A DNA stretch of 64,000 nt. Source: Streptococcus oralis (GTDB lineage: Bacteria; Bacillota; Bacilli; Lactobacillales; Streptococcaceae). Shown in pieces: positions 55,915-64,000 of the stretch. Each line of letters starts with the position of its first letter. The stretch's first letter is position 1. The translations under genes were made by a program, and so were the position numbers. The notes beneath the pieces are model-generated. The model did no database searches. It was not told the origin of the DNA and saw only the letters and a program-made list of their open reading frames with translations. The stretch lies in contig NZ_RJPK01000002.1 of assembly GCF_003943415.1 (NCBI RefSeq), positions 248,001 to 312,000 on the forward strand, in the 5' to 3' direction.

Positions 55915-56604
55915 TTACCCAAACACCCTATGTAAAAAAGTCAGCAAAAATGGTAATGTTGCGAAAATATTATTAACCACATGCACCGCATAGGATGGAT
56001 AAATGCTCTTGGTATAGCGGGTCAAACCAGCAAAGATGATTCCAACTGTTGCAAAGACGAAGATATCTAACAGACTAGGCAGGCTTGAAAAATGAGGGAG
56101 AGCAAATAAAATAGAAGGAAGAAGCAAATCAAGACCAAATCGCGAATGCTTAAAGAAAGCGTGTTGCAGTAATCCTCTATAGATTAACTCTTCCATCAGT
56201 GGAACCAGAAAGAACAGGGCTATATAAATACCTAGCTCTGCAAAGTTAGTCCCACTATAACCAATCAATACAGCCCAACCTTCCGCAGTTGACTGAACAT
56301 GTTTAGCTGTCTGAACGTTAAAAGAGATCTGGAACACTACCACTAATACTGTCAAAATCGAATACCAAAGCCATTTTTTTCTTGGAATGCGAAAGAGATA
56401 ACCATGGCCTGTCTTAAGCAGAATCCAAATCATGACTCCGCTAAATAGCAAACTCAAGATATTTTGAATCCAGAAGAAATTGCCAATCTGGGAAGAAAAT
56501 TGCCAATAGTTTTGGACAATAAGCGTCAGCTGGGAAAGGCCAAATACGAAAAATAGGTAAGAGAAGACAGCACTCATTTTGAAAAGAAGACGATATTTTT
56601 TCAT
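55915..56604 (-). CDS. CPBP intramembrane metalloprotease
   Basis: 229 residues with eight or so hydrophobic segments and intact CPBP motifs: EELIYRGLLQHAF (EExxxR), LPSILFALPHFSSLPSLLD (FxxxH), and IYPSYAVHVVNN. Start ATG 56604. It is followed by the immunity-like gene in the same direction, suggesting a bacteriocin self-protection pair. Substrate unknown. Confidence 0.87.
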   Translation of the reverse strand: MKKYRLLFKMSAVFSYLFFVFGLSQLTLIVQNYWQFSSQIGNFFWIQNILSLLFSGVMIWILLKTGHGYLFRIPRKKWLWYSILTVLVVVFQISFNVQTAKHVQSTAEGWAVLIGYSGTNFAELGIYIALFFLVPLMEELIYRGLLQHAFFKHSRFGLDLLLPSILFALPHFSSLPSLLDIFVFATVGIIFAGLTRYTKSIYPSYAVHVVNNIFATLPFLLTFLHRVFG

Positions 56605-56682
56605 AATAAATCCCCTATAGATGTATGTGTATCACATCGCCAAAACTCTTAGAACTACTCTTTTCATTTTTACATCCTAAAA

Positions 56683-56720
56683 ATCACTACCTCCCCTAGA
56701 GAACTAAGGAAGGCAGTGAT
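56683..56720 (-). terminator. Terminator after the sugar ABC binding-protein gene
   Basis: ATCACT..CCT / AGG..AGTGAT stem on the minus strand followed by TTTTTA, located 45 bases after the stop at 56765. Confidence 0.6.
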
Positions 56721-56764
56721 CACATTTTTAGGAATTAGGAATGAATACACGAAATCAATCGATC

Positions 56765-58249
56765 TTATGATTTTTTGCTTTTCAAGAATTCGTCGTATTG
56801 TTTTTGCATTTCATCCAATACTTTTTGGTATGCACCTTCAGATTTCAGTTTTTCCATCAATTCTGGAATCGCTTTATCTGGGTCTACAGTACCAGTGTTG
56901 ATAGCTGTATCGAATTGTTGCATTGTGTTAGTGATTGCAGAGATTTCAGATTTCACGCTATCAGTGTTAAAGATGAATCCAAGCGCTGGAGATTCTTTAG
57001 CTTCTGCCAATTGTTTCTTAGAATCTTCGATTTGTTGGTCTGTAACGTTTTCGTTGATGTAAAGGATCCAGTTGTTACCAGTGTTCCATCCACCCATGTG
57101 AGTGTTTCCTTTGTATCCTTCAAGGACACGTACACGGTTTTCTTTACCTTCAATTTTCTCCCAGTTCTTGCCTTCTGGACCGTAAACAAGTCCATTCAAG
57201 AGTTCAGGGTTAGTGTTCAAGAGGTTCAACACTTCCATTGATTTTTCTTTGTTCTTAGAGTTGTTTGAGATGACAAAGTTAGCAACTTGAGTTGTTTGGT
57301 TTTTCTTGATAAAGTTAGTGATTGGTTTGATTTGGATATCTTTGTTAGCAACACGTGAGAGCAAGCTGTTACCGTAGTCGGCTGGTCCTACTGTTTCTTC
57401 ACGAACGAACCAAGTATCTTGTTGAAGGTCAAATGAAGTGTCGCTTGTTGCTACGTCTTTTGGAATGTATCCAGCTTCATAGAATTTGTGAAGAGTCTTC
57501 AAGTGTTCTTTGAAACGAGGTACTTCGTAACGGTTTACGATCTTAGTAGTGTCTCCTTCAAGGTCGATAACGAATGGAAGTCCATTTGGTACTGGGTAGT
57601 CAAAGTTATCAGATGGAATAAAGTTCTTCGTAACCGCAAATGGTACTACGTCCGGAGCTTTCTCTTTAATTTGTTTCAAGACTGGTTCAAGTGTTTCGTA
57701 TGAAGTGACACCTGAAATGTCAATGCCATATTTGGCAAGAAGAGCGCCGTTAAAGGCAAAGTTCTGAGATGATGCAACGTTAGCTGCAACTGGAACAGCG
57801 TAGATCTTGCCGTTTACAGTGTTCCCTTTGATGTAAGCTGGGTCAAGTGCTTTGTAAAGCTCTGCTCCTTCTTTCTTGTACAATTCTGTCAAGTCAGCGT
57901 AAGCACCTTTTTGAGCATTTACAACATAGTTATCTGCAAAGGCAATATCGTAGTTTTCACCTGATGATGTGATAACTGACATTTTCTTACCGTAGTCACC
58001 CCATCCAAGGTATTGGATATCCAATTTAGCACCAACTTTTTCTTCGATGATTTTGTTGGCATTTTCTAGCAATTCATCCAAGTTGTCTGGTTTGTCACCG
58101 ATTTGGTACATTTTAAGAACAGGTTTGTCACCTGAAGCTGAGTCAGCAGCTTTTTTGTTGTTACCTGAAAGGTTTCCACAAGCAGCAAGGCTTGCAGCCA
58201 AAGCCACTACGCTAGCAGATGCAAAAGCATATTTTTTCCAGTTTTTCAT
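56765..58249 (-). CDS. Sugar (N-glycan-type) ABC transporter substrate-binding lipoprotein, NgtS-like
   Basis: 494 residues with signal peptide ending SLAACGNLSGN (lipobox LAAC). A large carbohydrate-binding protein of the SBP_bac_1/DUF3502 type: PVLKMYQIGDKPDNLDELLENANKIIEEKVGAKLDIQYLGWGDYGKKM; the C-terminal region corresponds to DUF3502. By position and partners it corresponds to pneumococcal NgtS, which binds host complex-type N-glycans. Two permease genes are upstream, but no ATPase, so a shared MsmK-type ATPase is likely. Start ATG 58249 after AAAAGGAGTTTTTATC. Confidence 0.9.
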   Translation of the reverse strand: MKNWKKYAFASASVVALAASLAACGNLSGNNKKAADSASGDKPVLKMYQIGDKPDNLDELLENANKIIEEKVGAKLDIQYLGWGDYGKKMSVITSSGENYDIAFADNYVVNAQKGAYADLTELYKKEGAELYKALDPAYIKGNTVNGKIYAVPVAANVASSQNFAFNGALLAKYGIDISGVTSYETLEPVLKQIKEKAPDVVPFAVTKNFIPSDNFDYPVPNGLPFVIDLEGDTTKIVNRYEVPRFKEHLKTLHKFYEAGYIPKDVATSDTSFDLQQDTWFVREETVGPADYGNSLLSRVANKDIQIKPITNFIKKNQTTQVANFVISNNSKNKEKSMEVLNLLNTNPELLNGLVYGPEGKNWEKIEGKENRVRVLEGYKGNTHMGGWNTGNNWILYINENVTDQQIEDSKKQLAEAKESPALGFIFNTDSVKSEISAITNTMQQFDTAINTGTVDPDKAIPELMEKLKSEGAYQKVLDEMQKQYDEFLKSKKS

Positions 58250-58357
58250 GATAAAAACTCCTTTTTTTATTTTTAAACTTATAAACGATTTAATAATTTG
58301 TAACTTCAGTCACTAAGATGAAGTTGGGAAGGGAGAAACAGTGTTTCTCAGCAAGTG

Positions 58358-59278
58358 CTATTCTTTCACACCACCGATGGTCAAGCCTTTAACAAAGTAG
58401 CGTTGGAAGAATGGATACAGAATCGCGATTGGAAGGGTTGCAACAACAACCATTGCCATACGACCTGTTTCTTTCGGTAGAGCAACTCCCAGTTGGCCAG
58501 ATAGACCGACTGCTTTGGCGATGTAGTCCATATTTTGTTGGATTTGCATGAGCAAATACTGTAATGGATACAAGTTGTCACTCTTGATGTAAAGAAGGGC
58601 GTTGAACCAGTCGTTCCAGAAACCAAGAGCTGTCAAAAGCGTGATGGTTGCAATACCTGGTAGCGACAATGGTAAACAGATTTGGAAGAAGATCCGGGCT
58701 TCACTAGCACCATCGATACGAGCGGACTCGAGAATGGCTTCTGGAATGGTCTTCTTGAAGAAGGAACGCATCAAGATGATGTTAAATGGTGAGAGGAGCA
58801 TTGGAACAATCAAGGCCCAAACGGTATCACCCAGTTGAAGCAAACGAGTGACCACGATATAACCTGGTACCAAACCAGCATTGAACAACATACTAAGTAG
58901 GACGAAAATCGTAAAGAATCTGCGGTACTTAAAGGTTGTCCGTGAAATGGCATAGGCATAAGTTGTGGTGATAAAGACGTTTGTCAAAGTTCCAACTACT
59001 GTTACAAATACTGAGATAAAGAGCGCTTGTAATATCTTATCTTTAAACTGAGCCAAAAACTCGAAACCATCTAATCCAAACTGTGATGGGAAAAAGCTAT
59101 ATCCATGTTGAAGGATGCTCTTTTCATCTGTGATGGAAATCATGATGACAAAGATAAAGGGCAAGATACAAGAGAGAGCAATCAATCCAGAAATAATACT
59201 GAAGAAGATATCTGCCTTCTTACTAAAGGAGTGAATGCCGACATTGTCAATTTTTGCTTTTTTAATTTTTTCTGCCAT
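58358..59278 (-). CDS. Sugar ABC transporter permease (MalG/LplC-like), NgtP-like
   Basis: 306 residues with six membrane spans and the permease EAA-type loop (ESARIDGASEARIFFQICLPLSLPGIATI). It pairs with the upstream permease to form the channel for the binding lipoprotein. The family is the LplB/LplC group. Start ATG 59278 after AAAGGAGGAAAGC. Separated by 13 bases from the upstream permease gene. Confidence 0.93.
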   Translation of the reverse strand: MAEKIKKAKIDNVGIHSFSKKADIFFSIISGLIALSCILPFIFVIMISITDEKSILQHGYSFFPSQFGLDGFEFLAQFKDKILQALFISVFVTVVGTLTNVFITTTYAYAISRTTFKYRRFFTIFVLLSMLFNAGLVPGYIVVTRLLQLGDTVWALIVPMLLSPFNIILMRSFFKKTIPEAILESARIDGASEARIFFQICLPLSLPGIATITLLTALGFWNDWFNALLYIKSDNLYPLQYLLMQIQQNMDYIAKAVGLSGQLGVALPKETGRMAMVVVATLPIAILYPFFQRYFVKGLTIGGVKE

Positions 59279-59291
59279 GCTTTCCTCCTTT

Positions 59292-60221
59292 CTAGAATAG
59301 TGCTGAATTTGGATCTACTCGTCTTGCAAGTATATTTGATAAGATAACGAGAATCAAACCGACAACGGACTGATAAAGACCAGCTGCTGACGCCATACCG
59401 ATATCTGCTGTCTGAGTCAAACCATTAAAGACATATACATCCAAAACGTTGGTTACATTGTAAAGCTGACCAGCATTGTGCGGGATTTGATAGAAGAGAC
59501 CGAAGTCTGCGCGGAAGATATTTCCGACTGCAAGGATGGTCAAAACAGTTATCAGCGGTGTCAACTGTGGAATCGTTACATTGCGAATCCGTTGCCACTT
59601 GCTAGCCCCGTCCACTGTTGCTGCTTCGTAGTAGGTAGGATCAATTCCCATGATCGTCGCATAGTACATGACACTGCTATACCCGAAGCCTTTCCAGATA
59701 CCTAGGAAAAGGAGAAGATATGGCCAGATACCCAAGTCTGCATAGAAGTTAATCCCCTTCACACCAATGGTTTCCAAGAAACGGTTGATAACCCCTTTGT
59801 CGATGTTTAGGAAAGCATCTGTAAAGAAACTGATAATAACCCATGACAAGAAGTAAGGGAATAACATAGATGTTTGGAAGATTTTAACCATTCTCTTAGA
59901 GCGGAGCTCGCTGAGGATGATGGCAATACCCACTGACACAATCAAACCGATAAAGATAAATCCAAGGTTGTAAAGAACGGTATTACGAGTGATAATAAAA
60001 GCATCTTTAGAACTAAATAAGAACTTAAAGTTATCGAAACCAACCCACTTACTATTCATAATACTGTGGATAAATCCTTCGCCACTCATATGGTAGTCTT
60101 TGAAGGCGACCACATTTCCAAATACTGGGATGTAGAAGAATAGAATCAACCAAAGTGCCCCTGGTAAAACCATCAAGAGAAAAATCCAGTTATCTCTCAA
60201 GGTCTTTGAAAACTTTTTCAT
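59292..60221 (-). CDS. Sugar ABC transporter permease (LplB-like), NgtP-like
   Basis: 309 residues with six predicted spans and the interaction loop (YYEAATVDGASKWQRIRNVTIPQLTPLI). First gene of the permease-permease-lipoprotein operon. Start ATG 60221 after ATGGGAGGAAATT. Controlled by a promoter overlapped by a cre-like site. Confidence 0.93.
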   Translation of the reverse strand: MKKFSKTLRDNWIFLLMVLPGALWLILFFYIPVFGNVVAFKDYHMSGEGFIHSIMNSKWVGFDNFKFLFSSKDAFIITRNTVLYNLGFIFIGLIVSVGIAIILSELRSKRMVKIFQTSMLFPYFLSWVIISFFTDAFLNIDKGVINRFLETIGVKGINFYADLGIWPYLLLFLGIWKGFGYSSVMYYATIMGIDPTYYEAATVDGASKWQRIRNVTIPQLTPLITVLTILAVGNIFRADFGLFYQIPHNAGQLYNVTNVLDVYVFNGLTQTADIGMASAAGLYQSVVGLILVILSNILARRVDPNSALF

Positions 60222-60271
60222 AATTTCCTCCCATTTTATTCCTAAAAACTGATTTCATTGAATTTTTAGGT

Positions 60272-60320
60272 TTGATAACGATTACATCATTAGTATACTC
60301 CTATTTGAAGGCTAGGTTAA
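60272..60320 (-). promoter_or_regulatory. Promoter of the sugar ABC operon with catabolite-responsive element (cre)
   Basis: A -10 TATACT (60292-60297, minus strand) stands 18 bp after a weak TTTAAC. Just downstream TTGATAACGATTACAT (60272-60287) matches the CcpA cre consensus WTGNAARCGNWWWCAW with one mismatch. Being at or after the transcription start it would repress when a preferred sugar is present. Confidence 0.7.
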
Positions 60321-60430
60321 ACTACTAATTATAGAAAAAACTCCACAAATTATTTTATGTGGAGAAGTTTTTTATAAGAAATAGGTTTCACGAGAAACAC
60401 TCTGCATACGATAAATGTATTTTCTCTTCA

Positions 60431-61546
60431 CTAATTGAAAACTTGTTCCAATACTGGATGATGAAACACAACAAAATGAACCTGAGCATTTATGATAGCC
60501 CCTGATTCGTTTTTCTCAATCTCCGGCTGTCCTTCTGTGTGTAAAAGAGCAGGATTGCCATCCTTGTAACCAAAGAGAATCACCTCTGTCCCTGCTTCAT
60601 TCACATAGCAAGCTAGGATGTCGAACTGCCTAGAACCTGAACCTGCAATATAGCCATACCATTTAAAAGTACAATTCATTCCACCCACTTGCCCAAATTG
60701 CATAATCTGATCCGGGACTGCAAGCCCATAATAACGACCATATGTTGCTAGGCTAGTTGACTTGAATACTTCACCTTTACTATCCGAATAAGATTTCATG
60801 GCTTTTTTTATCTTGTCTATTAAAGAACTATTATCTGTATCTGGCCCGCTCTCTATAGTTACACTAGTTTTGGAAAGAAACTCCTTAAAACGTTGCGCTA
60901 AATCTGTATTTTCAGTCTCTTCAAAGTTTGCAGTAGGGATAGTTTCCAGTGTCTTATCGGTATGCAAGACCTGTGCTTGCCCATCCTTCAGTGTAAATAG
61001 GTAGAAATGTTTGTCCTGATTGTCATAGTAGGCATCCAAAACCAAGTAATCATAGGCATTGTCACTCGATACTCCAAAAACATTCCATTTGACACTTTTC
61101 TGAGAGACAGTTGTTGTTTCTAATTTTTTGATGAGATCATTCTTTTCATCAAAGTTTCTATGCTCTAGTCTATGATAGGACTGCCCCATAGAAGAAGCCC
61201 AGCTTGCAAACTCTTCCTCCCACTTTTCGGCATTGTATTGGATTAGCTTCTGAAAATCCGAGTAGTTCTTCATAATCAAGGCTTGGTCAGTCGGATTAGA
61301 CAACTGAAGCTCTTCCATGGCTACAACCGTAGCAGCCATCGGTGATTGGACGGCTGCATCCTTGGATTCTTTTTCGTGGGAAAGAGCCTTTTGATAGGAG
61401 TCCGCTAGGTAGTGAAAATAGTTGGTTACTTCCTTTGTTTGTTGCTCCCTCGGTGTTGATGGATTAGGTGCTCTATCCTCTGTCGATTTATGGCAGGCAG
61501 ATAAAACTAGCACACTCGCACCTAGAACTAGTAGTAGCTTTTTCAT
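60431..61546 (-). CDS. DUF4767-like lipoprotein, unknown function
   Basis: 371 residues, signal peptide MKKLLLVLGASVLVL with lipobox LSACHK. Two related beta-rich modules are visible: KWNVFGVSSDNAYDYLVLDAYY..HFYLFTLKDGQAQVLHT and FKWYGYIAGSGSRQFDILACYV..EVILFGYKDGNPALLHT, implying an internal duplication. The pattern resembles streptococcal DUF4767 proteins. Start ATG 61546 after TTTGGAGGTCTGATC. Lies between the sugar operon and the hexosaminidase but function unknown. Confidence 0.78.
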   Translation of the reverse strand: MKKLLLVLGASVLVLSACHKSTEDRAPNPSTPREQQTKEVTNYFHYLADSYQKALSHEKESKDAAVQSPMAATVVAMEELQLSNPTDQALIMKNYSDFQKLIQYNAEKWEEEFASWASSMGQSYHRLEHRNFDEKNDLIKKLETTTVSQKSVKWNVFGVSSDNAYDYLVLDAYYDNQDKHFYLFTLKDGQAQVLHTDKTLETIPTANFEETENTDLAQRFKEFLSKTSVTIESGPDTDNSSLIDKIKKAMKSYSDSKGEVFKSTSLATYGRYYGLAVPDQIMQFGQVGGMNCTFKWYGYIAGSGSRQFDILACYVNEAGTEVILFGYKDGNPALLHTEGQPEIEKNESGAIINAQVHFVVFHHPVLEQVFN

Positions 61547-61662
61547 GATCAGACCTCCAAACTATTATCTTTATACCTTCATTATACTCCTACCCTATCT
61601 CCAAATCAAAAAAACATCTCCATGTATTTAAAAGGAGATGTTTAACTATCTGTGATAAATTT

Positions 61663-63543
61663 CTAGGTCGTATAAATCGTCGAAGCTGTCGCAATCGTAT
61701 GCCACTGGTTGGCTGTTGTGGCTGCGAAATACTTGTCTCCATAAAAATCATTAAATGGAAGGATTTCGACTTCTAATTCTTCGATGCGGTCAATCTGCCC
61801 TGCCAGATAAGCCTCGATGCGACTTTCTGCGCGCTTGATCCTTTGTAAGAGTCCGCCCATACGGATATCAACCGTATCCAAACCAAAGACCTTGTTTTCT
61901 TTCAGCCATTGTTGACTAAAGAGTTTGTGGAAGGTTTCAATCTCACTTCTGAGTTTTGGTAATTCTTCTCTGGCGATTTGCTGCAAGCTGACTTTGTCAC
62001 CGACTTTATAAGTTTGACGAATGCGTCTTCCCACATCTACTTTGCTACTTAAAATGCCGTTCAACTGGGCCTGAGTTTCAAATAGATAGGCATAATTCCC
62101 AGCTTTTTCTTTGATTTCAGCAAGCGTTTCAGCGGCCTGAGCGAAGTGCGGTTTGTCCTGTTCAGGTGTCATGTGTCTGTCAAGAATCGGGCAAAGAACA
62201 TCCTGATAAAAGACATAGCGGTTGGGATTGATACCACTGAGATTGCCTGGCAAGTCTGGCAAGAGGTTAGCAAGGTCAATCTGCATGAAATCCTCAACTG
62301 ATAGACCTGTATTGGTCTGGAAATGAGAAGACAAACGGTCTAGGTCATTGCGGTAGCTAAGTTCTGCCCAGATTTGCAGACTTGGTAGGATAGAAAACTG
62401 GGCAGTTTCACCACCATTATCTCCCCAACCCGTCACGATGACTTCTTTGATGTCATTAGCACGACAAGCTTTATTGGCCTCCATAGCAATGAGACGGCTG
62501 AAATGGTTGTGAGGCGTAAAACCGATCCATTTCCAAGCCCCGCCTGCAAAGGCGATATCCTGACTAATCTTGTGGTGATTGCGGAAGTTACGGTTGTATT
62601 TTTCCTCGCTATCCTGGTAATAATCCCAGTAAACCAAGGTCACACGGTCTTTGAGACGGTCTAGGTAGACACGAGTTTCCTCAGGAATTTCCACATCACG
62701 GTCGTACTGACCATCTGCTGACATGAGTTTAAAGAACATATCGCTCCACATCTGGCAGTGGAAACCATATTTGTCAGCAATATCTAGCACGCGCTCCAAG
62801 TGTTGACACATGAGGAGACTACGGTCCACAACACCGTTCAGAATGAGGTAGCGTCCCAAACCAACCAAGTGGGCTTCGTCCATCCCGATATTGACCTTGC
62901 GAGTCTGCAGTTTAGATAGAGTGGCAAACATCCCGTCAATCAAATCATAAACCTTTTCTTCGCCGATAAGAAGAATATCCTCCACATCACGGAGTTCTTG
63001 CACTTCCTTAACACCCCATTTGACGAAGGCCGACAAGTGGGCCAAGGTCTGGATGCAAGGCACAAAGGTCATGTCAAACTGCTGGGCGTAGGCTTCTATT
63101 TCCTGCAACTCCTCTGCTGAATAGGCGCCACGGAAGTAACCAAAGTAAGGTTGCCCCTCAATCTGATAGGTGTCTTCCATGTAAAGTTCAAAGGTTGAGT
63201 AGCCCATGAGAGCCAAGACCTCAATCATCTGCTTGGCAGAAGCCACATTCAGAACCGCATTTCGAGAACAGTCTGCCATGTAGGCCAAATCTTCATAAGC
63301 TGCCTGCTCCTCAATCGCTACTTTATCACCTTCTACTAGAGCTGTTGCCAATAAGGACAAGGCGCGGTAAAGTTGGTGAGGTTTGTGATAAGTCAGTTGA
63401 TAGTGGCCTCCCTCACCCTTGATAGAGATAGAGGCTTGGTCAGACTGAGCGACTGCAACTTCCACATCTGGTAAAGAGATATACTTTGTCAGTAAGTCGA
63501 TTGCCTGAGTTTGTTTGGGACTAAGTCCTGTAAATGTCACCAT
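61663..63543 (-). CDS. Beta-N-acetylhexosaminidase, glycoside hydrolase family 20 (GH20C-like)
   Basis: 626 residues without a signal peptide, so intracellular. The GH20 catalytic pair Asp-Glu is in [14 protein letters not shown], and substrate-assisted catalysis removes terminal GlcNAc/GalNAc. [24 protein letters not shown] and WSDMFFKLM are conserved in the family. The lack of a signal peptide fits the pneumococcal cytosolic GH20C that trims imported glycans, and the neighbouring ABC transporter supports the link. It overlaps the ROK gene by 7 bases. Start ATG 63543. Confidence 0.93.
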   Translation of the reverse strand: MVTFTGLSPKQTQAIDLLTKYISLPDVEVAVAQSDQASISIKGEGGHYQLTYHKPHQLYRALSLLATALVEGDKVAIEEQAAYEDLAYMADCSRNAVLNVASAKQMIEVLALMGYSTFELYMEDTYQIEGQPYFGYFRGAYSAEELQEIEAYAQQFDMTFVPCIQTLAHLSAFVKWGVKEVQELRDVEDILLIGEEKVYDLIDGMFATLSKLQTRKVNIGMDEAHLVGLGRYLILNGVVDRSLLMCQHLERVLDIADKYGFHCQMWSDMFFKLMSADGQYDRDVEIPEETRVYLDRLKDRVTLVYWDYYQDSEEKYNRNFRNHHKISQDIAFAGGAWKWIGFTPHNHFSRLIAMEANKACRANDIKEVIVTGWGDNGGETAQFSILPSLQIWAELSYRNDLDRLSSHFQTNTGLSVEDFMQIDLANLLPDLPGNLSGINPNRYVFYQDVLCPILDRHMTPEQDKPHFAQAAETLAEIKEKAGNYAYLFETQAQLNGILSSKVDVGRRIRQTYKVGDKVSLQQIAREELPKLRSEIETFHKLFSQQWLKENKVFGLDTVDIRMGGLLQRIKRAESRIEAYLAGQIDRIEELEVEILPFNDFYGDKYFAATTANQWHTIATASTIYTT

Positions 63544-64000
63544 TGGTTTTCCTCCTGTAGCCAGTTGACAAGGGCACCGTAGAGATTGGCATCTGAATGA
63601 TAGGTGCAGGCTTGGATGACAGGTGCGACCGTGTATTCTTCGTAGGTTTCGACAAATTCATCGACAGCCTTTTTGACACCTTGGATGAAGTCTGGATTTT
63701 GGCTAATAGAGCCTCCCAGACTAATGACATCTGGGTCGATGAGATACTGAATATTGAGCAAACCTTGCGCCAGATTACGGTTCATGCGCAAAATAGCTTC
63801 TTGACAAAGAGCATTACCAGCTGCGGCCTCTTGGTAAATCTTGCGTCCGTCCCAGTCAGTCTGACCAGATTTTTCAATCACGTATCGCACCATATTTCCA
63901 GTTGACGCTAGTTGCGACCAGTTGTTGAGCTTTTCTGCTGGTGCAAGGGTTGTCATATAGCCAAACTCTCCTCCCAAGCCGTGGCGACCTCGGTGAAGCT
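63537..64000 (-). CDS. ROK-family sugar kinase or regulator (3' part, cut by window edge)
   Basis: About 154 C-terminal codons are present. [12 protein letters not shown] (ExGH-like but with Gly-Glu), [49 protein letters not shown] are ROK features. The frame is open to the window's right edge. The protein is encoded immediately upstream of the GH20 gene; the pair probably handles hexosamine release and phosphorylation (ROK kinases include GlcNAc/ManNAc kinases). The phosphate-binding N-terminus is not visible, so kinase versus regulator is undecided. Confidence 0.85.
   Translation of the reverse strand, partial: LHRGRHGLGGEFGYMTTLAPAEKLNNWSQLASTGNMVRYVIEKSGQTDWDGRKIYQEAAAGNALCQEAILRMNRNLAQGLLNIQYLIDPDVISLGGSISQNPDFIQGVKKAVDEFVETYEEYTVAPVIQACTYHSDANLYGALVNWLQEENQW

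Overview
The window comes from a low-GC Gram-positive coccus of the Streptococcus mitis group (S. mitis / S. oralis / S. pneumoniae relatives). The evidence is the codon use, the streptococcal lipoproteins, Rgg/MutR regulators and CPBP immunity-type proteins, and a gene order that, as far as I remember it, follows the S. pneumoniae chromosome for most of the window: nrdI, TCS07, metQ/metNI, tsaB-rimI-tsaD, rpoY-rnjA, mnmG, mnmA, a LysM protein, sdaA, a putative dehydratase, padR, trhO and the N-glycan ABC transporter. I see no rRNA, tRNA, CRISPR array or intact insertion sequence.

Left part (1-11.3 kb): the 5' part of mutS, then divergent argR/argS, a 400-bp hairpin-rich stretch, a small membrane protein, an atypical Nramp-family transporter with a palindromic operator at its promoter, nrdI, and a YesL/YesM/YesN-like two-component system with its membrane partner.

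11.3-14 kb: an accessory operon encoding a DltB-like MBOAT acyltransferase, a DltD-like SGNH protein and an unlisted 52-residue DltX-like microprotein ending in FIYSEF. There is no dltA or dltC beside it. I regard this orphan envelope-acylation module as the most interesting item.

14-20.3 kb: methionine ABC uptake (metQ, M20 peptidase, metN, metI) under a near-textbook MET-box, a second amino-acid-binding lipoprotein, and an AzlCD exporter. 20.3-25 kb: a lipoprotein and a quorum-sensing-type locus (Rgg regulator, double-glycine peptide, two CPBP proteins, MFS exporter).

25-37.8 kb: housekeeping genes for tRNA modification (tsaD, rimI, tsaB, mnmG, mnmA), RNA polymerase epsilon and RNase J1, two Nudix proteins, and an arginine operon (binding lipoprotein-argG-argH) whose promoter carries an ARG-box-like palindrome over the -10. 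ArgR, at the other end of the window, is a plausible regulator.

37.8-41.4 kb is accessory and AT-rich: small membrane proteins, a second Rgg regulator and a secreted LysM protein. 41.6-48.1 kb: L-serine dehydratase, a HAD phosphatase, a sugar-nucleotide dehydratase plus glycosyltransferase pair, and an MFS transporter. 48.3-50.4 kb: a repeat protein with a C-terminal DUF2971 domain. 50.5-53.4 kb: a PadR-controlled envelope-stress-like operon. 53.4-56.6 kb: a DUF4299-like protein, trhO, a bacteriocin-immunity-like protein and a CPBP protein. 56.7-64 kb: an N-glycan-type sugar ABC transporter under a candidate cre site, a DUF4767-like lipoprotein, a GH20 hexosaminidase and a truncated ROK kinase/regulator.
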